Source: Trichococcus palustris (GTDB lineage Bacteria; Bacillota; Bacilli; Lactobacillales; Aerococcaceae). Taken from it: DNA of 64,000 nt. The first letter of the stretch is position 1; each line of letters begins with the position of its first letter. Of this stretch, positions 28,165 to 37,073 are shown in pieces. A program made the translations under genes and the position numbers. The stretch lies in assembly GCF_900114465.1 (NCBI RefSeq), contig NZ_FOTD01000003.1, positions 62,001 through 126,000 on the forward strand. The letters run 5' to 3'. The notes under the pieces were generated by a model. That model did not search any database and had not been told where the DNA came from. It saw only the letters and a program-made list of their open reading frames with translations.

Positions 28165-28211
28165 TTTTTCGTTCAAACGGGAACCGTCGGAAGAAGCACC
28201 TATTTTTTCAC

Positions 28212-28256
28212 TGTAAACGAAAAATACTTTACAGGAATATTGGATTATGGTAGAAT
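28212..28256 (+). promoter_or_regulatory. Predicted rplS promoter with TGTAAA-N10-TTTACA inverted repeat
   Basis: -35 TTTACA (28228-28233), 17-bp spacer, extended -10 TGG-TAGAAT (28251-28256). Left half TGTAAA at 28212-28217, exactly 10 bp before TTTACA, as at rpsP. Confidence 0.65.
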
Positions 28257-28265
28257 TCTACAGGT

Positions 28266-28343
28266 GAGCAGAAAACTGCTCGATAATACAATATTCCGCT
28301 GTGTAAAATTATGCATGAATATTGGTTGGAAGGGGAAAAAAAC
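28266..28343 (+). ncRNA. Probable L19 leader (autoregulatory mRNA structure)
   Basis: Between the rplS promoter and start codon lie a tight hairpin GAGCAG/CTGCTC (28266-28281) and a perfect 8-bp pair CAATATTC/GAATATTG (28289-28324) ending just before the GGAAGGGG ribosome site. Firmicute rplS mRNAs are known to carry an L19 leader. The assignment rests on position and the two stems, not on a covariance search. Confidence 0.55.
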
Positions 28344-28697
28344 ATGAGTCAATTACCATTGATCGAAGAAATCACAAAAGGACAATTACGTAGTGATATT
28401 CCTGCATTCCGTCCAGGAGATACTGTCCGCGTTCACGCTCGCGTAGTCGAAGGAACAAGAGAACGTATCCAATTATTCGAAGGCGTTGTTATCAAACGTC
28501 GCGGATTCGGAATCAGCGAAACTTATACAGTACGTAAAATTTCTAACGGTGTTGGTGTGGAACGTACATTCCCATTACACACTCCTCGTGTAGCTCAAAT
28601 CGAAGTTGTTCGTTTCGGTAAAGTGCGTCGTGCAAAACTTTACTACTTACGCGCATTACACGGAAAAGCTGCTCGTATCACAGAAAGACGTCGTTAA
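28344..28697 (+). CDS. rplS: 50S ribosomal protein L19
   Basis: 117-residue protein at the 30S-50S interface. [38 protein letters not shown] and the C-terminal [18 protein letters not shown] are conserved. ATG 28344 has GGAAGGGG 8 bases upstream; the longer frame from 28311 runs through the leader stem and is not used. Confidence 0.96.
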   Translation: MSQLPLIEEITKGQLRSDIPAFRPGDTVRVHARVVEGTRERIQLFEGVVIKRRGFGISETYTVRKISNGVGVERTFPLHTPRVAQIEVVRFGKVRRAKLYYLRALHGKAARITERRR

Positions 28698-28712
28698 TAT
28701 TTCATATTACAA

Positions 28713-28750
28713 AAAAAGGATCCCGGGCGAAAGTCCGCGGTCCTTTTTTT
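28713..28750 (+). terminator. Intrinsic terminator after rplS
   Basis: AAAGGA-T-C-C-CGG, loop, CCG-C-GG-TCCTTT with T7 tail; imperfect stem but strong U tract. Confidence 0.8.
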
Positions 28751-28793
28751 GCGCAGTCATCAAGAAACGGCGGCGCTCTCCAGGTTGCTGCTG

Positions 28794-28802
28794 TGCTATA
28801 CT
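28794..28802 (+). promoter_or_regulatory. Predicted extended -10 promoter
   Basis: TGTGC-TATACT with TG just upstream of the -10 box; no clear -35. Lies about 30 bp upstream of the gene at 28831. Confidence 0.4.
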
Positions 28803-28830
28803 ATATATAAAAAAGGAAAGAGTGATCTGC

Positions 28831-29265
28831 TTGACGATACTGGAAGTGCTTGATAAAGTTTTTCAAGAAAAAGGCATGCCTTTGAAAAGTCATCCTATTC
28901 AAAATAATCAATTTCTATACCAAGGGAATTATACGATCGGTCCTGAGCGGACGCTGCCGTTCGGAATCGTCATCGCCAAGGATGCGGAAGAAAGTGACTT
29001 TCAGATCAGCTTCAGGAAACTGGCTTATTTAAATGATTACAACGACAAAGCGAAAGCCTTGGAGCTGATTAATGAACTGAATCAGACGAAGACATTCTAT
29101 TATACCCTCTGCTTAGCCGGAGACGGCGAATTTTTCATTCAAATGCTGGGCAGAACGACGCTCGACGTCAAACCGTTATACGAAATGCTGGTCATCGGAT
29201 CCAATATAGCAAAAGTTGTAATCGCTGAACTTGAGAAACAAATCCCTTCCATTGCTAAAAAATAA
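28831..29265 (+). CDS. Hypothetical protein, 144 residues
   Basis: Not recognised with confidence. Starts at TTG (28831) with AAAAGGAAAG about 10 bases upstream; the frame is open further back into rplS but those starts are unlikely. Soluble, no signal or membrane helix. Alternating short strands and helices (FGIVIAKDAEESDFQISFRKLAYL, ALELINELNQTKTFYYTLCLAGDGEFFIQM) resemble the YbjN/type III chaperone-like fold, where small cytoplasmic proteins bind partners, but this is a weak guess. Monocistronic, between rplS and a convergent HAD gene. Confidence 0.75.
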   Translation: MTILEVLDKVFQEKGMPLKSHPIQNNQFLYQGNYTIGPERTLPFGIVIAKDAEESDFQISFRKLAYLNDYNDKAKALELINELNQTKTFYYTLCLAGDGEFFIQMLGRTTLDVKPLYEMLVIGSNIAKVVIAELEKQIPSIAKK

Positions 29266-29283
29266 TTATTTCAGCGAAAAACC

Positions 29284-29685
29284 TGAGAGTGAGACAAAAA
29301 GCGTTTAAACAGAGTGCGATGAATCCCGTTTAGAAATCGAGCACTAAGAGGACTAACACAAAGCGGACGCTTTCTGTCCGCGTGTGATAGTCAACTTAGG
29401 CACTCAAACGTCACAGTGCGACGTTTGAGGTCTTTCGCAATTTTTATACCAAGACAAATGATGCAAATGTTACTTGGGATTCAAAACACATTTAGACCCG
29501 AATCATTGGAGCGAATAAGCGGAGGATGGTCACGGACCATCTGAGCATTACTCGCGAAGTGACGTCGGGTCTGCTTTTTGGAACACGTTTACGATTAATT
29601 GTCAGGAAATAAGAAACCACTATGTTTATTTGAATATATACTTGACTAAACATAGGAAAGAGGCTAGGACTTTTGTCCCAACCTC
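29284..29685 (-). repeat. Composite intergenic repeat, copy B (reversed)
   Basis: Read on the minus strand it starts with the terminator hairpin (29660-29685), 9 bp after the stop of the HAD gene. Block 2 follows (ACGTGTTCCAAAAAGCAGACC-type start, GACCATC hairpin, GATTCGGGTCTAAA end). Then comes an interior absent from copies A and C with two strong hairpins: CTCAAACGTC/GACGTTTGAG (29403-29429) and GCGGAC/GTCCGC (29370s-29380s). It ends with GTTTAAACGCTTTTTGTCTCAC. It fills the whole gap between two convergent genes. Confidence 0.8.
29660..29685. terminator. Terminator hairpin, yitU-like 3' end
   Basis: GAGGCTAGGAC, TTTT, GTCCCAACCTC. On the minus strand GAGGTTGGGAC-AAAA-GTCCTAGCCTC followed by TTTCC. 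Probably terminates transcription from both sides. Confidence 0.7.
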
Positions 29686-29693
29686 CATTTCTT

Positions 29694-30503
29694 TTATAGG
29701 CTAAAATAGTTTTCAAGGTATTCGGCCAATCCATCTTCATGGTTGGATTTCTTGGTCACATCATTCGCGATTTTTTTCAAGGGCTCGATGCCATTTTGCA
29801 TGACGACGCCGTGACCGGCAAACTGGATCATTTCCATATCGTTGTCTTCATCGCCGAAAGCAAGGATGTCTTCCTGCTTCACGCCGTAGTAATCGGCAAC
29901 CACTTCGACGCCTAAAGCCTTTTGCACACCGGCGGAGACAATCTCCAGGCAGGGCATCAGGCCGCCCCATGTCCGAATCTCGATGATATTGCCATAGCGA
30001 TCCAAAATTTTATTGCGGATTGTTTTCAGATTCATTTCATCAGAAAATACGGTGAGTGCCGTCGGATTTTCTGATAAAGACTTTTTGGAAATGATTTCGG
30101 TGGAAAGTGTATTTTTCGGAAAGAATTCATTGGTCGGTAAGTTTGCCGTTGAAGCAAAAAGTTTTTCTTTCCCTTCTACGCAAATGAAATCAATGCCAAA
30201 ATCTTCACGTTGTTCAATCAAATCCATCGCCAAGTCTTTTCCGACTGTCTTATGATAATATTTGCTCCAGTTGCTGTCGGTGGGCTTGTGACAGAGCGCG
30301 CCGTTAAAGTTTACGATTGGGGTGGTCATGCCAAGTGAAAAGTAAAATTCCTTGCTGTTTCTATAGGGACGTCCGGTAGCAATCATGACGAGATGATTCT
30401 CCTTTTGTAGTTTCGTCAAAACGTTTTTGGTGCGGTTAGTCAACAGAGAGTGGTTGTTTAATGTCGTGCCATCTAAATCTAAAGCGATTAATTTTTGTTT
30501 CAT
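29694..30503 (-). CDS. Cof-type HAD phosphatase (YitU-like)
   Basis: 269 residues. HAD motifs DLDGTTLN, ATGRPY, GDEDNDMEMIQFAGHGVVMQNG. The minus-strand ATG at 30503 follows GGAGG at 5-nt spacing; the frame extends 13 codons further but the family begins at MKQKLIALDLDGT. In Bacillus subtilis yitU, yitV and yitW lie together; here the yitV-like and yitW-like genes follow divergently, so orthology to YitU (a riboflavin-pathway phosphatase) is plausible but unproven. Confidence 0.88.
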   Translation of the reverse strand: MKQKLIALDLDGTTLNNHSLLTNRTKNVLTKLQKENHLVMIATGRPYRNSKEFYFSLGMTTPIVNFNGALCHKPTDSNWSKYYHKTVGKDLAMDLIEQREDFGIDFICVEGKEKLFASTANLPTNEFFPKNTLSTEIISKKSLSENPTALTVFSDEMNLKTIRNKILDRYGNIIEIRTWGGLMPCLEIVSAGVQKALGVEVVADYYGVKQEDILAFGDEDNDMEMIQFAGHGVVMQNGIEPLKKIANDVTKKSNHEDGLAEYLENYFSL

Positions 30504-30530
30504 AGGTGCCTCCGTTATTGTGTAAATTGC

Positions 30531-30560
30531 TAGTGTATCCATTTTTTAAATGGTACACTA
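30531..30560. promoter_or_regulatory. Palindromic site in divergent intergenic region
   Basis: TAGTGTATCCATTT and AAATGGTACACTA form a near-perfect inverted repeat (one unpaired base) between the divergent HAD and hydrolase genes. TAGTGTA...TACACTA half-sites look like a repressor operator. No cognate regulator lies nearby. Confidence 0.5.
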
Positions 30561-30621
30561 TTTTCATGTGCAATGCTAGTCTATCACATTTTTTTGATTT
30601 TCAGAAAAAAGAGGGTGTAGA

Positions 30622-31386
30622 ATGATCATCATTGAGAAGAAAGTAATCCAGCATATTCCGGTTCTGGAAATTGTCGAGGAAAAATATAAAAATGAAAAGT
30701 TGCCGTTAGCTTTCTTTTTCCACGGGTTGACCAATCAAAAAGAGAAGGGGCTTGAGCCCGGCTATGCATTGGCGACAAACGGAATGAGAGCTGTCATTCC
30801 GGATGCCTACCGTCATGGGGAACGCAGAAATGAACCCTATGCAGGAGAACCGGCTGCGGAGTTCTGGTCGGTCGTCATGCATAACATCAAAGAGTTCCCG
30901 CTGATTGTAGAGGACTACATCAAAAAAGGGCTGGCGGACCAAAATGAAATATCCGTCACCGGACTTTCTTTGGGTGGCATCACGACCTGTATCGCCTTGA
31001 CGCAATTCCCTTGGATCCATTCGGCGGCTTGTCTGATGGGCAGTCCCGATCCAATCGGCTTATCTTATTGGGCCCTGCAATCGCACTGGGTTGAAGGATT
31101 GCCGCCGATAGACAAAGGGAAGGTGGATGCTTTGATGGCTCCGTTCGAACCTTTGAGTCTGAAAAAACATCCTGAAGCGATTGCGCACAAGCCGTTTTAT
31201 ATTTGGCATGGTACAGCCGATGAAAGTGTTCCCTTTCAGCAAATGGAACAGTTTGTCCGTTCCGTTGAGGAAGAGGCATTTGCCGCAAACATTCATTTTG
31301 AAATCTCAGAGGGAGCGGGGCATAAAGTCCCTTATGCCATCTTTGAAAGCATGGCTAAATTCCTGGGAGAAGAATATAAACATTGA
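30622..31386 (+). CDS. Alpha/beta hydrolase, YitV-like esterase
   Basis: 254 residues. Serine hydrolase with the nucleophile elbow GLSLGG, catalytic acid in HGTADESVPF and His in GAGHKVP. The early FFHGLTNQKE supplies the oxyanion HG motif. No signal peptide, so cytoplasmic. GAGGGTG precedes ATG. Shared neighbourhood with the HAD and DUF59 genes supports a YitV relationship. Substrate unknown. Confidence 0.85.
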   Translation: MIIIEKKVIQHIPVLEIVEEKYKNEKLPLAFFFHGLTNQKEKGLEPGYALATNGMRAVIPDAYRHGERRNEPYAGEPAAEFWSVVMHNIKEFPLIVEDYIKKGLADQNEISVTGLSLGGITTCIALTQFPWIHSAACLMGSPDPIGLSYWALQSHWVEGLPPIDKGKVDALMAPFEPLSLKKHPEAIAHKPFYIWHGTADESVPFQQMEQFVRSVEEEAFAANIHFEISEGAGHKVPYAIFESMAKFLGEEYKH

Positions 31387-31443
31387 ATTTTCGCGGACAG
31401 ACTGTTATCATCTAGTTAATCCATAAATGTTAGAGGTGTTAAA

Positions 31444-31788
31444 ATGACTGAAGAAAACAACCAACAATTTTCACAAGAAGATTTGGAAAATATAAAAGAA
31501 CGCGTTTTGGCAGCACTTGAACAAGTGATCGACCCCGAGCTCGGAGTGGATATTGTAAATCTGGGTTTGGTCTATGAAGTTACCTTGGAGCCGGACGGGT
31601 TTTGTTTGATCCAAATGACGTTGACGACAATGGGTTGCCCATTGGCCGATGTCATCACCGATGAAATTCATCGCGCGTTGAAAGCCGTGCCGGAAGTTAC
31701 CGAAACCCAGGTGAAACTGGTTTGGTATCCGGCTTGGACGACCGACAGGATGTCCCGCTACGCACGCATTGCGTTAGGCATCAGGTAG
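31444..31788 (+). CDS. Metal-sulfur cluster assembly factor (DUF59/MIP18, YitW-like)
   Basis: 114 residues. IDPELGVDIVNLGLVYEV and LTTMGCPLADVI, with the conserved Cys, mark the DUF59/SufT-PaaD family that helps mature iron-sulfur proteins. Follows the hydrolase by 57 bp. Compact, soluble. Confidence 0.9.
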   Translation: MTEENNQQFSQEDLENIKERVLAALEQVIDPELGVDIVNLGLVYEVTLEPDGFCLIQMTLTTMGCPLADVITDEIHRALKAVPEVTETQVKLVWYPAWTTDRMSRYARIALGIR

Positions 31789-31834
31789 TACGAATAAGGG
31801 CGACAAAAGGCGTCTTGACCCGAATCACGGGGGT

Positions 31835-31890
31835 ATAGAGGGAGTGGTATAAATCATGAAAATGATCTATGCCGCCCCTCTATTTTTTTG
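31835..31890 (+). terminator. Terminator upstream of clpB (GGCGG-family relative)
   Basis: ATAGAGGG..GTGG.ATA.ATCAT, loop GAAA, ATGAT.TAT.CC.CCCCTCTAT followed by T7. Lies between the DUF59 gene and the clpB promoter. The ATCAT-GAAA-ATGAT apex matches the hairpins at 49873 and 60591. Confidence 0.85.
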
Positions 31891-31902
31891 CCTAGGTTTT
31901 TA

Positions 31903-31932
31903 TTTGACCAGTACTGACCAAAGGCGTATACT
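31903..31932 (+). promoter_or_regulatory. clpB promoter with CtsR operator
   Basis: TTGACC (31904-31909), 17-bp spacer, TATACT (31927-31932). The -35 box lies in TTTGACC-AGT-ACTGACC (31903-31919). On the other strand this reads GGTCAGT-ACT-GGTCAAA, the direct heptamer repeat bound by the heat-shock repressor CtsR. Confidence 0.85.
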
Positions 31933-31981
31933 TAGCATAATGAATCGTAGCTATTATAGTTGGATAATGGGAGGTTTTAAT

Positions 31982-34603
31982 ATGGAAATAGAAAAGATGA
32001 CCACTGCCATGCAGGAGGCGATTGCGGAAGCGCAGCGGATTGCGGTTGTGCGCAAACACCAATCGATCGATATCCCGCACCTATGGAAAATATTTTTGCA
32101 ACCGGAAGCTTTTGCGCGCAATTTTTACGTGGAAGCAGGCGTCCCCGTCGACGCCTTCGAAGCTGCGGTGGATGCAGAATTGGACAGGCTGTCCGTTGTG
32201 GAGGGGTCTTCCGTTCAATATGGCCAAACCTTCAGCCAGAACTTGTTTCGTCTGTTCGAAGAAGCGGATCGCAAGCGGGAACAATTGCAGGATGATTTTC
32301 TGTCGACAGAAACCGTTCTGTTGAGTCTGATGACCTTGAAGAACCACCCTTTGACCAAATTTTTGGAAAAGCAAGGATTATCCGAAAAAGCGCTGATGGA
32401 AAGGGTGAAGGAAATGAGAGGAGGAGATCGCGTGACATCACAAAATCAAGAAGACCAATATAAGGCTTTGGAGAAGTACGGTACTGATTTGGTTCAGGCG
32501 GTGAGAAGCGGCAAACAAGACCCTGTCATCGGCCGTGATGAAGAAATCCGCGATGTCATCCGTATTTTGTCCCGCAAAACGAAGAATAATCCTGTGCTTA
32601 TCGGGGAACCGGGCGTAGGGAAAACGGCGATCGTCGAAGGGCTTGCGCAAAGAATCGTGAAAAAAGATGTACCGGATAATTTGAAGGACAAGACCATTTT
32701 TTCATTGGATATGGGTGCGTTGATTGCCGGGGCAAAATACCGCGGCGAATTTGAGGAACGCCTGAAATCCGTTCTGAAAGAAGTGAAGAAAAGTGAAGGC
32801 CGCATCATCCTGTTCATCGATGAAATCCATACAATCGTCGGCGCCGGCAAGGCTGAAGGCAGCATGGATGCCGGGAACCTATTGAAACCGATGCTGGCTA
32901 GAGGTGAATTGCATTGCATAGGGGCAACGACGCTGGATGAATATCGTCAAAATTTCGAAAAAGACAAGGCTTTGGAACGGCGTTTTCAAAAGGTGTTGGT
33001 CAATGAACCTTCTGTAGCGGACACGATCAGTATTCTGAGGGGGTTGAAGGAGCGCTACGAAATTCACCACAGCGTGAATATCCACGACAACGCCTTGGTG
33101 GCTGCGGCGACGCTATCCGACCGGTATATAACGGATCGTTTTTTGCCGGATAAAGCCATCGATTTGGTGGATGAGGCCTGTGCCACCATCAAAGTGGAAA
33201 TGAACTCTTTGCCCACCGAATTGGACCAAGTGACCCGGAAACTGATGCAGCTGGAAATCGAAGAGGCTGCATTGAAAAAGGAATCGGATGAGGTCAGCAA
33301 AAAACGGTTGGCGACCCTGCAAGCCGAATTGGCCGATATGAGGGAAGAAACAAACGTATTGAGAATGAAGTGGGGCGTCGAGAAGGACGAAGCGGAACGG
33401 CTGCGCTCGAAAAGGGAAGAATTGGATGATGCCAGAAGACAACTGGAGGACGCCGAATCCAACTATGATCTGGAACGCGCGGCCGTTCTGCGCCACGGCA
33501 GCATCCCGCAAATGGAAAAAGAGTTAGCTGCATTAGAAAAAGAAAATGCGGAACGAAGAGAAAGGGAAGGCCATCTGGTCCAAGAATCCGTAACGGAAAA
33601 TGAAATCGCAGTCGTTGTCGGCCGAATGACCGGCATCCCAGTGACCAGGCTTGTGGAAGGTGAACGGGATAAACTGCTGAAACTGGATGAAACGTTGCAT
33701 AAACGCGTCATCGGCCAAGATGAAGCGGTGGAAAGTGTGACGAATGCCGTATTGCGCTCCCGTGCCGGATTGCAATCGCAAAGCAGACCGATTGGCTCGT
33801 TCCTTTTCTTGGGGCCTACCGGTGTCGGGAAAACGGAGCTGGCCAAAGCATTGGCGGAAAACCTTTTCGACTCCGAAGATCATATGGTCCGCATCGATAT
33901 GAGCGAGTACATGGAAAAATTCTCGGTTTCCCGATTGATCGGAGCACCCCCGGGATACGTCGGCTACGAAGAAGGCGGACAGTTGACCGAAGCGGTCAGA
34001 AGAAGTCCATACACAATCATCTTGTTGGACGAAATCGAGAAAGCTCATCCGGATGTGTTCAATATTTTGCTGCAGGTGCTGGATGATGGCAGGCTGACCG
34101 ATTCCAAGGGGAGGGTCGTGGACTTCAAAAATACTGTCCTCATCATGACGAGCAATATCGGCTCGCAGCTGTTGCTGGAAGGGGTAAGGCCGGATGGCAC
34201 AATCCCTGAAGAAGCGAAGGACAGCGTCATGAAGCTGTTGAAGGCGACCTTTAAACCGGAGTTTCTGAATCGCATCGACGACACTATTTTGTTCAGTCCT
34301 TTGACAAAAGAGAATGTGAAGCAGATTATCGTCAAAATGGTCAAAGAGCTTTCGAATCGCTTGGAAGACAAACAGATCCGATTCAATATATCGGATGAAG
34401 TCGCCGAATGGATCGCCGACAATGCCTATGATCCGATCTATGGGGCACGCCCTTTGAGGAGGTTCATTTCCAAAGAAATCGAGAATCCTTTGGCTAGAGC
34501 CATCATCAAGGGCGACATACACGAAAATCAGGCGGTTACAGCTGGGTTGAAGGACGGTCAACTCGCATTCGTCACCATAGATTTGAACGAAATCCAAGAA
34601 TAA
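31982..34603 (+). CDS. clpB: ATP-dependent disaggregase ClpB
   Basis: Hsp100 chaperone that, with DnaK, dissolves protein aggregates. 873 residues. N domain ([15 protein letters not shown]...), first AAA+ module with GEPGVGKT and LFIDEIHT, coiled-coil middle domain (about 400-510) that distinguishes ClpB from ClpC/ClpE, second AAA+ module with GPTGVGKTE and [11 protein letters not shown], then the C-terminal D2-small domain. ATG 31982 follows GGGAGG and matches the family start; the frame is open 42 codons further upstream through the promoter. Controlled by CtsR, judging from the operator. Confidence 0.97.
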   Translation: MEIEKMTTAMQEAIAEAQRIAVVRKHQSIDIPHLWKIFLQPEAFARNFYVEAGVPVDAFEAAVDAELDRLSVVEGSSVQYGQTFSQNLFRLFEEADRKREQLQDDFLSTETVLLSLMTLKNHPLTKFLEKQGLSEKALMERVKEMRGGDRVTSQNQEDQYKALEKYGTDLVQAVRSGKQDPVIGRDEEIRDVIRILSRKTKNNPVLIGEPGVGKTAIVEGLAQRIVKKDVPDNLKDKTIFSLDMGALIAGAKYRGEFEERLKSVLKEVKKSEGRIILFIDEIHTIVGAGKAEGSMDAGNLLKPMLARGELHCIGATTLDEYRQNFEKDKALERRFQKVLVNEPSVADTISILRGLKERYEIHHSVNIHDNALVAAATLSDRYITDRFLPDKAIDLVDEACATIKVEMNSLPTELDQVTRKLMQLEIEEAALKKESDEVSKKRLATLQAELADMREETNVLRMKWGVEKDEAERLRSKREELDDARRQLEDAESNYDLERAAVLRHGSIPQMEKELAALEKENAERREREGHLVQESVTENEIAVVVGRMTGIPVTRLVEGERDKLLKLDETLHKRVIGQDEAVESVTNAVLRSRAGLQSQSRPIGSFLFLGPTGVGKTELAKALAENLFDSEDHMVRIDMSEYMEKFSVSRLIGAPPGYVGYEEGGQLTEAVRRSPYTIILLDEIEKAHPDVFNILLQVLDDGRLTDSKGRVVDFKNTVLIMTSNIGSQLLLEGVRPDGTIPEEAKDSVMKLLKATFKPEFLNRIDDTILFSPLTKENVKQIIVKMVKELSNRLEDKQIRFNISDEVAEWIADNAYDPIYGARPLRRFISKEIENPLARAIIKGDIHENQAVTAGLKDGQLAFVTIDLNEIQE

Positions 34604-34611
34604 GCTGAAGA

Positions 34612-34643
34612 GAGGGAATTCCGAAGGGGATTTCCTTTTTTTA
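34612..34643 (+). terminator. Terminator after clpB
   Basis: AGGGAATTCC, loop, GGGATTTCCT with T7 tail; a few mismatches in the stem. Confidence 0.7.
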
Positions 34644-34748
34644 TTTCAGCATGTGGAGTAAAATAGATAATATAAACTATATTTTTATTGTTATAAGCAT
34701 GCCGTTATAGTTGCTTTTCTTTCGGAAGACAAAAGGAGGCGGTAAATT

Positions 34749-35351
34749 TTGCTGTTCTTGATAACGGGATTTTTAAGTCTGATTTTCCTGTTGTTCACCA
34801 CTAGGTACTATCTGTTTGGGGGATTGTCTGTCCTGAGTTTCCTGCTCTATTTTATCTATTATGGGAACGGAAACTGGTTGACGTTGGTGCTCTTTCTTTT
34901 CGGGATTTTTTTGTTGTTCGTGGAGGTTTTTGTCCCCGGCTTTGGCCTGATCGGTATTACCGGTTTAGGTCTGATTGCATTGGGGTTATTCCTGAATAGC
35001 GAGAATATTTTGGGAAGTATATTGGATATCAGCTTAGCCGTCGTGATTTCCGGCATCGCCACCGCTGTCATGATGAAAAAGGGCTACAAATTATTGCCTG
35101 GCCGCGAGAAATTGGTGCTTTCCTCATCATTGGACAGAGAACGCGGCTATTCTGCAAGCAAAGATTATGGGGAGTATCTCGGAAAATCCGGAGTAGCGCG
35201 GACGACCTTGAGGCCTTCCGGAAAAGCCGATGTCGAGGGGACAACGCTCGATGTGGTCAGTAGCGGAGCAATCATTTATGAGGGGGCACCGATCAAGGTT
35301 GTGCATGTCGAAGGGATTAAAATCATCGTGAAGGAGTTGGATAAAGTATGA
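34749..35351 (+). CDS. NfeD-family membrane protein (YqeZ-like)
   Basis: 200 residues. Three to four hydrophobic segments (about 1-55, 58-110) and a C-terminal OB-fold NfeD domain (about 140-200, with [20 protein letters not shown] and [14 protein letters not shown]). The protease domain of long NfeD proteins is absent. TTG start after AGGAGGCGG. Overlaps floA by 4 bp; such proteins work with flotillins in membrane microdomains. Confidence 0.88.
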   Translation: MLFLITGFLSLIFLLFTTRYYLFGGLSVLSFLLYFIYYGNGNWLTLVLFLFGIFLLFVEVFVPGFGLIGITGLGLIALGLFLNSENILGSILDISLAVVISGIATAVMMKKGYKLLPGREKLVLSSSLDRERGYSASKDYGEYLGKSGVARTTLRPSGKADVEGTTLDVVSSGAIIYEGAPIKVVHVEGIKIIVKELDKV

Positions 35352-36334
35352 CTGAAGGGTTGATAGGCATCATTTTTATCGCTTTGTTTGTAATACTGAT
35401 TTTATCTTTATTTTTCCGTTTTGTACCAGTAGGGCTTTGGATTACGGCCTATTTTTCAGGTGTAAAAGTAAAAATTTCGAATTTAGTGGGGATGCGGCTC
35501 CGCCGGGTAGCGCCCTATCTGATTGTGCAGCCGATGATCAAAGCAACAAAAGCGGGGTTGATCATCGACATCAATGAATTGGAGGCACATCACCTGGCAG
35601 GCGGAGATATCAATATGGTCATTGATGCGTTGATTGCGGCACAAAGGGCCAACATCGATCTGGGGTTTGAAAAAGCTGCGGCCATTGATTTAGCAGGACG
35701 AAATGTATTGGAGGCCGTCAAGATGAGCGTCAATCCAAAAGTCATCGAGACGCCGATTATTGCCGGAGTGGCCATGAACGGTATCGAAGTCAAAGCCAAG
35801 GCAAAGGTAACCGTCCGGGCCAATATCGAAAGGCTGGTTGGGGGTGCCGGTGAAGAGACGATCATCGCGCGCGTCGGTGAAGGCATCGTCACAACGGTTG
35901 GTTCTGCCAAGATGCATACATCCGTGTTGGAAAATCCGGATTCCATTTCACAGACTATCCTGAAAAAGGGGCTTGATTCCGGAACTGCCTTTGAAATCCT
36001 GTCCATTGATATTGCGGACGTGGATGTCGGCCGCAACGTTGGGGCAAAACTGCAGGCGGAACAGGCGGAAGCGGATAAACGTGTCGCCCAGGCAAAAGCT
36101 GAAGAAAGAAGAGCCTTTGCTGTTGCTGAGGAGCAGGAAATGATAGCGGAAGTACAGCGCATGCGCGCCAGAGTGGTAGAATCGGAAGCGCAAGTTCCGC
36201 TGGCATTGGCGGAAGCTCTACGCGCAGGCAACATCGGCGTGATGGATTACTACAAAATGAAAAACATCAATGCGGATACGGATATGCGGAATTCCATTTC
36301 AGAGTTTCCAGCGGATAGAAGTGAATCGGAATGA
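35348..36334 (+). CDS. floA: Flotillin-like protein FloA
   Basis: 328-residue scaffold of functional membrane microdomains. N-terminal membrane segment (about 5-30), SPFH-type domain ([51 protein letters not shown]) and a C-terminal Ala/Glu-rich helix (about 240-300) used in oligomerisation. Starts with ATG overlapping the nfeD stop and ends overlapping the next gene by 4 bp: one translationally coupled operon of three. Confidence 0.95.
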   Translation: MTEGLIGIIFIALFVILILSLFFRFVPVGLWITAYFSGVKVKISNLVGMRLRRVAPYLIVQPMIKATKAGLIIDINELEAHHLAGGDINMVIDALIAAQRANIDLGFEKAAAIDLAGRNVLEAVKMSVNPKVIETPIIAGVAMNGIEVKAKAKVTVRANIERLVGGAGEETIIARVGEGIVTTVGSAKMHTSVLENPDSISQTILKKGLDSGTAFEILSIDIADVDVGRNVGAKLQAEQAEADKRVAQAKAEERRAFAVAEEQEMIAEVQRMRARVVESEAQVPLALAEALRAGNIGVMDYYKMKNINADTDMRNSISEFPADRSESE

Positions 36335-37047
36335 ATACGTTCCCGCTGATTTTGATACTGACCAGCATCATTTTCGCTGCGGTATTCATTTCTTTGCTGA
36401 TCACCGTCATCAAAAGGATTGCTGCGTTCGCTGAACAGGCAAAAAGCGCTCTCGAGAAACTAAGCGTTTCATCGAAAACACAGACCTTTCAAAAAAGTGG
36501 AATTTCCACCGCAAACGCAGATAGAAATAGAAAAGGCAAAGCGATAAACGGCGGCTTTCAGACTGACTCATCCGCAGCGATGATAAAAAGGCTCTCGGAA
36601 ATGGCTCCCGACCAAATCTATGTTACCCTGAAGGATTCCTTGTCCACAAAAAACAGGCTCGATTTACAGCGCATTTTGTTGACGCGTAATTGGAAACGGG
36701 AATTTTTGTCATTCATCAATAGGGAAGAAATGGAAGCCTTACTAAGGAATGGTGCAGCGCCGATTCCCATTTTTGAGGAATCCCCACCGGAAGAGGAGCT
36801 GATCGGTGACGATGAGCTTGCGAAAGGATTCACTGCAGTAGTGGCAAACGAAAACGGTGAAGGGAACGGGGAACTGCAACTGGGTACTCCGATTCAGCAA
36901 ACTGGTGCAGCAAATGCCCCCTTAAAAATCGGCAAAAAGATGGAAAGAAAAACTGCCCAAAAAAGGAAGCAGCTGACACCAAAGCAAAAAATGCTCATGC
37001 AAGCAATAATAGCAAAAGAAATAATCGATCGGCCACGATACGATTAA
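36331..37047 (+). CDS. Hypothetical membrane-anchored protein, third gene of the flotillin operon
   Basis: 238 residues, not recognised. One N-terminal transmembrane helix (about 5-26) then a hydrophilic, mostly helical and low-complexity tail: a Lys/Arg-rich stretch (about 40-75), a predicted helical part (about 80-140), an acidic linker (EESPPEEEL) and a very basic end ([19 protein letters not shown]). Overlaps floA by ATGA, so it is made in step with it. In Bacillus the third position is held by yqfB, which is far smaller. Likely a cytoplasmic-facing partner of the flotillin system. Confidence 0.82.
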   Translation: MNTFPLILILTSIIFAAVFISLLITVIKRIAAFAEQAKSALEKLSVSSKTQTFQKSGISTANADRNRKGKAINGGFQTDSSAAMIKRLSEMAPDQIYVTLKDSLSTKNRLDLQRILLTRNWKREFLSFINREEMEALLRNGAAPIPIFEESPPEEELIGDDELAKGFTAVVANENGEGNGELQLGTPIQQTGAANAPLKIGKKMERKTAQKRKQLTPKQKMLMQAIIAKEIIDRPRYD

Positions 37048-37073
37048 AATAAACGAATCAAGGAGAAGTGAAA

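Noticed and set aside
31856-31981. N-terminal extension of ClpB (42 codons)
   Set aside because: It would place coding sequence through a terminator, the CtsR operator and the promoter; ATG 31982 with GGGAGG matches the family start.
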